This document shows positions 7,413-10,740 of a DNA stretch of 10,740 bases, one piece after another. The position numbers and the translations under genes were made by a program. Source of the stretch: Candidatus Saccharibacteria bacterium UBA949 (GTDB lineage: Bacteria; Patescibacteriota; Saccharimonadia; Saccharimonadales; Saccharimonadaceae); the NCBI GenBank assembly GCA_002293245.1, contig DBCV01000001.1, positions 1 through 10,740 on the forward strand, in the 5' to 3' direction. How positions within the stretch are numbered: the stretch's first letter is position 1; each line of letters starts with the position of its first letter. A model generated the notes under the pieces. That model saw only the letters and a program-made list of their open reading frames with translations. It was not told the origin of the DNA and did no database searches.

Positions 7413-7538
7413 TACTGTTTTGAGCATGAAATTGACAGCAAGAACACCTATCCATTACTAAAAGAGCCAGCTTGTGACCATCATGAAAATGAAGTATATT
7501 TTACCGGGCATATCTTATCGCTTATTGATTGTGCGTGA
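7413..7538 (+). pseudogene. Possible read-through tail of the 7038 gene
   Basis: Directly after the TGA at 7410-7412 the same frame runs for 41 codons to a second TGA at 7536-7538. The translation (YCFEHEIDSKNTYPLLK and so on, to LSLIDCA) has mixed polar and hydrophobic residues and is rich in His, Cys and Glu, unlike random non-coding sequence. It has no start codon or ribosome site of its own. By chance alone an open run of this length is not rare, so this is a suggestion only. Confidence 0.25.
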
Positions 7539-7654
7539 AGAAAGCTGTATAGATGATGTAGGGATTTATGTATCAAATGGCTAGAATTATTAATCGTTCA
7601 GTTGTCAACATGGCTAGTTCAGGTGTACAGTAAACGATAATAAATGGAAAATCT

Positions 7655-7903
7655 TTGGTGGAGGATAGTAGTAAAACTTTACACACTAGACCCACGGAAG
7701 CTATTATATCACACCCCTTCTATCTGAAATACAAAGAATTGGGTGTTGAAAGCGAGATTTGTAGGTGGGAGGATATTCTAGCTACTCAATACAGTAATTA
7801 TCAGCTTACTGGCACGATTCCAGACGTCTCCACCTCTGTAATTGACGTAGAAAAAAGCGCTGCGCGGCCGCCCAGCCTCCGTCTGTCCGCCACTATTAAA
7901 TAA
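7655..7903 (+). CDS. Hypothetical 82-residue ORF, doubtful start, possible remnant
   Basis: Only TTG 7655 or GTG 7658 can start it, neither with a ribosome site, and there is no internal Met. The middle (ISHPFYLKYKELGVESEICRWEDIL) reads like real protein with helical character. The last 15 residues (KSAARPPSLRLSATIK) fall in a GC-rich patch unlike the AT-rich remainder, as if an older gene were joined to other DNA near 7851. No family recognised. Most likely a gene fragment. Confidence 0.3.
   Translation: MVEDSSKTLHTRPTEAIISHPFYLKYKELGVESEICRWEDILATQYSNYQLTGTIPDVSTSVIDVEKSAARPPSLRLSATIK
7851..7876 (-). terminator. Candidate minus-strand terminator
   Basis: On the minus strand a GC-rich imperfect hairpin (GCTG and CAGC arms with one inner mismatch, plus-strand 7859-7876) is followed by GCTTTTTT. 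An extended -10-like TGCTATAGT lies on the minus strand at 7951-7959, so a minus-strand RNA of about 95 bases could end here, antisense to the end of the 7655 ORF. There is no other candidate transcript for it to serve. Confidence 0.35.
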
Positions 7904-7970
7904 CACGGTAGCCAAACACACCCATTGTCGCCGCTTAGACAACTACTAGCACTATAGCAAGCGTAAGTGA

Positions 7971-8028
7971 GAGAGCGCTCGAGCGAGCATGGAGCGAGCA
8001 TCGCGAGCGGAGGGCGAGCGACGATGGA
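7971..8028. repeat. GAGCGAGC-rich degenerate repeat island
   Basis: GAGCGAGCAT occurs twice (7981-7990 and 7992-8001), flanked by GAGCGCTC, CGCGAGCGG and GGCGAGCGACG. The block is purine-rich and GC-rich, in contrast with the AT-rich ORFs to its left. One frame through it (about 7939-8097) is open and Arg/Glu-rich but has no usable start. I take it as a non-coding or junction repeat. Confidence 0.55.
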
Positions 8029-8099
8029 GACGGTTTGCGGTGGTGGCAGAGCCCCCGCCCCACATATATAATAATCACTGTGATGATGGAGGATTGCTG

Positions 8100-8153
8100 A
8101 TGTTTGGCACTAAACCTAAGCCGCAAAAGACTCCCTTGCTCTACAGAGGTTGA
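8100..8153 (+). CDS. 17-codon leader-type peptide ORF
   Basis: The ORF encodes MFGTKPKPQKTPLLYRG. GGAGGA at 8088-8093 lies 6 bases before the ATG, one of the better ribosome sites in the window, and a TATAAT occurs at 8067-8072. It ends 48 bases before the 8202 gene. It could be a leader peptide, a short real peptide or the remains of a gene start. No -35 box matches the TATAAT at normal spacing. Confidence 0.35.
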   Translation: MFGTKPKPQKTPLLYRG

Positions 8154-8165
8154 ACATGATACAAT
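8136..8165 (+). promoter_or_regulatory. Candidate promoter for the 8202 gene
   Basis: TTGCTC (8136-8141), 18 bases, TACAAT (8160-8165). Transcription from about 8172 would exclude the ATG at 8166 as a start and fits ATG 8202. The -35 half is weak. Confidence 0.35.
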
Positions 8166-8201
8166 ATGCTTATGGAAAAGGGTGGATTGAAAGGAAGAAA
8201 A

Positions 8202-8648
8202 ATGGCATCAAAGACACAAAAACAAAGCTACGCGCGCGCAGTCCTGCTCGGCGGACTAAAGAAAGAGGCTTACTTGCGTCACGTTAATCCCGCGGCCACC
8301 CACCCATCATCCGCCGCATGGCGCTTAGAACACACTAAAACCATGCCGACAATCTTCGCTGAGGTGAAGACTGAATTGGATAAGACAAAGGACTTGGAAG
8401 ATGAGTGCGAAAGCGCTCTCAAAGGCGCTCTAAGCCTCCTAGAGCGCGTCTTAAGTGCTCCGGACACACTCAGTCCCCAAGAAGCAATCCGCTCGCTGGC
8501 GCAAGCCACGCGGTTGCTAGAGTTAATCAAGAAACTTCCGGGCAACCAACCGGACACTAAACAGACAAGGAACAGTGAAGGCTTGTGGGGCAATGATGGA
8601 GCATTTGGAGATACGCCCGACTTACCAAGCGGCGTAATAATTCCATAA
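8202..8648 (+). CDS. Terminase small-subunit-like DNA-binding protein
   Basis: 148 residues from ATG 8202, chosen because AAGGA lies 6 bases upstream; ATGs at 8166 and 8172 have no ribosome site. The first 60 residues (KQSYARAVLLGGLKKEAYLRHVNP, then SSAAWRLEHTKTMPTIFAEV) match the pattern of the helix-turn-helix domain of phage terminase small subunits: an opening helix, a KKEAAxxAG-like turn, a run of small residues, then a helix ending in a 'target position' phrase. Residues about 62-105 are helical and acidic, suiting oligomerisation. The tail is Gly/Pro/Asp-rich. No large subunit or other phage gene is visible nearby, so it may be an orphan phage or plasmid relic, or a general DNA-binding regulator. 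The assignment rests on pattern only. Confidence 0.5.
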   Translation: MASKTQKQSYARAVLLGGLKKEAYLRHVNPAATHPSSAAWRLEHTKTMPTIFAEVKTELDKTKDLEDECESALKGALSLLERVLSAPDTLSPQEAIRSLAQATRLLELIKKLPGNQPDTKQTRNSEGLWGNDGAFGDTPDLPSGVIIP

Positions 8649-8743
8649 GTATCGGTTGTCACCTCTGTTGATTTGCTTGCTGTTAGGGTAAACAACATCA
8701 ATAAACACTGAGGGAAAGGGTAACGAAGAGGAGTAGAAATTAG

Positions 8744-9100
8744 TTATGGTTTGTCGAACTCACAAATGACCGTTCCAAGCTCCTGCTCTTTATTTGTAAG
8801 GTAAAAATTACATTCAAACTGTTCCTCAATCTTACGGCAGTCTTCCATCGTGAAGTAAACAGTTTCTGGAGGTATGCGTTCGTCGCCCGGTAAATATACT
8901 GGCTGACCGTAGTGCGCCGAATCGCACACCTCGGCAACATTTGACCTTATTTGGTTTTGCTTTCTGTTCACGTAGTTGTAGCTTTGCCGGTCCATGATGT
9001 TTCCAACGATAATCCACGTAATAATTGCACCAATAATTATTCCTGCAATTAACTTTTTTCTTTGCTCTTTCTCTTGGGCGCCCAGTTGCTTGCGCTTCAC
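8744..9100 (-). CDS. Small membrane-anchored Cys-rich protein (operon gene 3)
   Basis: 118 residues from a GTG start at 9100, with GGAGGT 5 bases upstream inside the end of the previous gene; the GTGA overlap fixes the start. A strongly basic and polar first 17 residues (MKRKQLGAQEKEQRKKL) leads into one helix at about 18-34 (IAGIIIGAIITWIIVGN). The outer 80 residues hold four Cys (EVCD, EDCR, FECN, VICE), enough for two disulfides, and end in FDKP. No family recognised. It is the last gene of a three-gene membrane operon and presumably works with its partners at the cell surface. Confidence 0.8.
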   Translation of the reverse strand: MKRKQLGAQEKEQRKKLIAGIIIGAIITWIIVGNIMDRQSYNYVNRKQNQIRSNVAEVCDSAHYGQPVYLPGDERIPPETVYFTMEDCRKIEEQFECNFYLTNKEQELGTVICEFDKP

Positions 9101-9849
9101 GGTTTACCTCCGCTTTTCAATTTACCATTTTCGTATGTTGCAGTTTCTGCACGCGCCTCTGCATATTTAGAGAAGGTTAGACGGCGCTTGTACTGTTCGT
9201 TGTACCCCCAGTAAAATGGGTAGAACTCGACAGTCGTGCGCTCGGAGTATTTGCCGAGTTTAGTAAACACCGCAACTATCGATTCTGCGAAGTCTTTTGC
9301 GTGTTCACGCATTTGGGGGTCGTTCATCCGGTCGGCTAGGACCTCTAGCGCCACTCCCACTGGCGTATCGGTGTTGTTTACTGGAAAAAAGGATATGTAG
9401 TCTGTGCCGACAGTAGAATAAGCAACCATTTCGTATAGCGTTTCTACGTTATTTAACGCAAAACTATCGGTTCCCGAGTTTACCTTGCGAGCCGTTTGAC
9501 ATACGCTACGGTCATTTACTATGAAAGCTTGGAATGACGAGTACGCTTTTTCTTCAACCAATCTCTTTAGAATCTTTTCCGCTTGGCGTCCGTAATTATC
9601 ACCGCTTATTTCACCGCTGTAGATACAATACTTATCGTGACGTTCAGTTTTTTGCTCTTCACTTAGACCAAACAAGCCACCCATTGACGGGTCTAAGTAT
9701 GCGTCCTTAGTGAAAACAATCTCATATTTTACTCTGGATACGTTTTGCACAACCAAAATCACAGCTATAGTGGTAATGGCAAGAAAGGCAATTATGATTA
9801 CGCTGGCTGTATACACTCTTTTTGCTCGTCGGCTTAACCGCTTTGCCAT
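9097..9849 (-). CDS. Single-helix membrane protein with about 210-residue outer domain (operon gene 2)
   Basis: 250 residues from ATG 9849, which lies one base after the stop of the upstream gene. A further upstream in-frame start at 9885 would overlap that gene by 35 bases and is less likely. A basic MAKRLSRRAKRVY start and one helix at about 14-36 (TASVIIIAFLAITTIAVILVVQN) are followed by an outer domain with two Cys (KYCIYSG and SVCQTAR), an Asn/Thr-rich patch (FPVNNTDTPVG), a helical segment (LADRMNDPQMREHAKDFAESIVAVFTKLG) and an aromatic EFYPFYWGYNEQYKRR stretch. No enzyme motif or family is recognised. It overlaps the next gene by 4 bases (GTGA). Confidence 0.8.
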   Translation of the reverse strand: MAKRLSRRAKRVYTASVIIIAFLAITTIAVILVVQNVSRVKYEIVFTKDAYLDPSMGGLFGLSEEQKTERHDKYCIYSGEISGDNYGRQAEKILKRLVEEKAYSSFQAFIVNDRSVCQTARKVNSGTDSFALNNVETLYEMVAYSTVGTDYISFFPVNNTDTPVGVALEVLADRMNDPQMREHAKDFAESIVAVFTKLGKYSERTTVEFYPFYWGYNEQYKRRLTFSKYAEARAETATYENGKLKSGGKP

Positions 9850-9850
9850 A

Positions 9851-10153
9851 CTACTTCCCAATGTTCCCGAAAACAATGTATGCAACTACTTCGAGTACGG
9901 CGGCAATCCCTAGGGATGCGGCAGTCAGATAGATTTGTTTTGGGTCCCGACTATACTTCTTGCCAGTCTTTTCGTTGATTTCTTTTGGAGAGTGCCACTT
10001 ACCATCCTTGCCCTTAACGTGCCCCATCATATTGTTCGTGCCGCTCAGTAGACCACCTACAACTCTTACGACCAAGAAGACTGCAAAGAACCCCATTAGA
10101 CCTCCGATTACAGCTCCCGCTGTAGCAGCTGTGTTTACGGTTGAACCATTCAT
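9851..10153 (-). CDS. Two-helix small membrane protein (operon gene 1)
   Basis: 100 residues from ATG 10153, with GGAGGG 7 bases upstream. Helix 1 at about 10-36 is Gly/Val-rich (AGAVIGGLMGFFAVFLVVRVVGGLL). A basic loop of about 36 residues (GKDGKWHSPKEINEKTGKKYSRDP) follows, then helix 2 at about 74-97 (YLTAASLGIAAVLEVVAYIVFG). The Gly-rich first helix suggests packing into a helical assembly. No family recognised. It is the first gene of the operon and its mRNA would begin with the RNA-2 leader, so this gene and its two partners may be controlled by read-through at the terminator at 10225-10247. Confidence 0.8.
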   Translation of the reverse strand: MNGSTVNTAATAGAVIGGLMGFFAVFLVVRVVGGLLSGTNNMMGHVKGKDGKWHSPKEINEKTGKKYSRDPKQIYLTAASLGIAAVLEVVAYIVFGNIGK

Positions 10154-10224
10154 TTTTCTTCCCTCCGCATGGCTTTGTATTATTGATAAAAGGCTTCAGC
10201 CCACCGTCTGCAAGTCCCCGCCAT

Positions 10225-10247
10225 AAAAAAGGACACCGTGACGGTGT
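10225..10247 (-). terminator. Intrinsic terminator of RNA-2
   Basis: On the minus strand ACACCG, loop TCA, CGGTGT, then CCTTTTTT (plus-strand arms 10242-10247 and 10233-10238, A-run 10225-10230). It lies 71 bases before the operon start at 10153 and touches the terminal stem of RNA-2. Confidence 0.75.
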
Positions 10248-10365
10248 TCTAAGTCGTTTTCCGCATTCAGGCGGTAAAGCCCAAGTGTTTCGCACGGTGC
10301 CCTGTGTTAGGTTTTACCGACGAAACGCAAAGCGCGTTTGACCTGAATGCTTTTTACTTAGAACA
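10226..10365 (-). ncRNA. RNA-2: three-way-junction leader or small RNA
   Basis: About 140 bases from an extended -10 promoter to a terminator on the minus strand. By eye (plus-strand coordinates): P1 10245-10254 with 10356-10365 (10 perfect pairs); P1b 10263-10271 with 10342-10350 (9 perfect pairs, GCATTCAGG/CCTGAATGC); P2 hairpin 10323-10328 with 10334-10339 (AAACGC/GCGTTT); P3 10272-10281 with 10310-10319 (9 of 10). P1b, P2 and P3 meet with linkers of only 0, 3 and 2 bases, a compact three-way junction typical of ligand-binding leaders. Its odd positions are A-C on the minus strand but G-U on the plus strand, so strand is not fully certain. I match it to no known class. Confidence 0.6.
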
Positions 10366-10370
10366 TTTTC

Positions 10371-10379
10371 ATTATACCA
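10371..10379 (-). promoter_or_regulatory. Extended -10 promoter of RNA-2
   Basis: Minus strand TGGTATAAT is a perfect TGnTATAAT. Transcription would start near 10364, the first base of the RNA-2 terminal stem. The -35 region does not match consensus, as is common for extended -10 promoters. Confidence 0.65.
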
Positions 10380-10425
10380 CGTCGAAGTTGGGCTTGGTAG
10401 TTTTCCCGAAACAAAATCCTTAAGC

Positions 10426-10455
10426 TTGCACTACTGTGGATTGGTTTGCTATACT
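10426..10455 (+). promoter_or_regulatory. Promoter of RNA-3
   Basis: TTGCAC (10426-10431), 18 bases, TATACT (10450-10455), with TG at 10447-10448 giving an extended -10 form. It points away from the RNA-2 promoter, making a divergent pair about 50 bases apart. Confidence 0.65.
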
Positions 10456-10460
10456 GATTG

Positions 10461-10552
10461 TGTTCGGCGGCTGTAGTTCGTTTTTTGAACTCGTTATTCC
10501 CCGACATCAGTAATAACTTAATTGGGAGTTGTTTGCTGGTGTCGGGGTTTTG
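10461..10552 (+). ncRNA. RNA-3: leader or small RNA with long 3' hairpin
   Basis: It starts at the 10426-10455 promoter. A 5-pair hairpin with a T-run loop (AGTTC 10475-10479, GAACT 10487-10491) is followed by a long hairpin: 10499-10510 (CCCCGACATCAG) with 10536-10547 (CTGGTGTCGGGG) over 12 pairs with one U-G wobble, continued by 10512-10518 with 10527-10533 (7 pairs, one wobble). TTTT at 10548-10551 follows, so the hairpin may also be the terminator. An alternative stem GTTATT 10493-10498 with AATAAC 10512-10517 would break the upper part and hold the CCCC arm in its loop. Unknown class. Confidence 0.5.
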
Positions 10553-10587
10553 TGGGCGCCCGGCTCTTTGCAAATGCAAAAATAAAA

Positions 10588-10740
10588 GTGCAAGAATATC
10601 CGTCGAAAAAAGCCGAAGCTAAAGCCGTAGAAGAGGACGCGCTAACGATTGCCCGTTTGATTTTGGATGTCTGGAAAAATCCTACAGAGAACGGTATAAT
10701 AATCGAGGACGAAAGGGAAACGAATGAAGAAAGCGAAATC
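10588..10740 (+). CDS. N-terminal part of an unknown gene cut by the window edge
   Basis: The frame is open from the stop at 10519 to the last base. The translation from GTG 10588 begins VQEYPSKKAEAKAVEEDAL and runs on through ARLILDVWKNP, charged and helical, clearly protein-like. No start has a ribosome site: GTG 10588 and GTG 10552 are the candidates, so the start is unsure. The gene would be downstream of RNA-3. No family recognised. Confidence 0.45.
   Translation, partial: MQEYPSKKAEAKAVEEDALTIARLILDVWKNPTENGIIIEDERETNEESEI
10724..10740 (+). CDS. Possible start of an overlapping gene at the window edge
   Basis: ATG 10724 is preceded by AAAGGGA with 5 bases spacing, and by TATAAT at 10695-10700. 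Only MKKAK can be read before the window ends, in a different frame from the 10588 gene. It may be the next gene of that unit. Confidence 0.3.

Noticed and set aside
7568..7633. 21-codon ORF starting MYQMARII
   Set aside because: No convincing ribosome site and too short to separate from chance.
8649..8743. Terminator between the convergent 8202 and 8744 genes
   Set aside because: Only a 5-base TTGAT/ATCAA inverted repeat is visible, with no T-run on either strand.
10358..10579. 73-residue minus-strand ORF over the RNA-3 region
   Set aside because: It is antisense to a promoter and long hairpin, has no ribosome site that I can see, and its translation is not protein-like.

Overview
The window looks like a piece of a Patescibacteria (CPR) chromosome, most likely Saccharibacteria-like. 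This is inferred from style, not from a marker gene. It has a giant repeat-built surface protein with a sortase-like tail, many very small membrane-anchored proteins with no recognisable homologue, and ordinary Shine-Dalgarno sites. TAA, TAG and TGA all appear to act as stops.

Layout. (1) Bases 1-5596 hold a two-gene surface unit. The first gene is the 3' part of a very large exported protein: two RCC1-type propellers of seven blades each, two DUF11 domains, two SdrD-B-like calcium-binding domains, a Pro/Thr stalk, a TPNTG sorting motif, a membrane helix and a basic tail. It overlaps by 14 bases a small membrane-anchored beta-type protein. (2) Bases 5597-6047 contain no protein gene that I can support, but hold a strong promoter, a long-stem structured RNA and an intrinsic terminator (RNA-1), placed just before a two-gene run of small membrane proteins (6048-6762). 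The first of these resembles the CD225/dispanin fold. (3) Bases 6763-8201 are a worn-looking accessory stretch of short ORFs: a possible frameshifted tail, a gene with an in-frame TGA, a GAGCGAGC-rich island and a 17-codon peptide with a good ribosome site. (4) 8202-8648 encodes a small protein resembling phage terminase small subunit DNA-binding domains. (5) On the minus strand, 10153 to 8744 is a tight three-gene operon of membrane proteins of unknown function. (6) Bases 10154-10740 hold two divergent structured leader or small RNAs. RNA-2 on the minus strand has a three-way junction and a terminator and leads into the three-gene operon. RNA-3 on the plus strand leads towards a gene cut by the window edge.

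The most interesting signal is not a protein. Three separate promoter / folded RNA / terminator cassettes sit in this window, each upstream of small genes of unknown function. Each contains a sequence that could replace one arm of its own terminator (or, for RNA-3, of its long 3' hairpin), which is the logic of a transcription attenuator or riboswitch. I do not recognise any of them as a known riboswitch class. All folds were made by eye.
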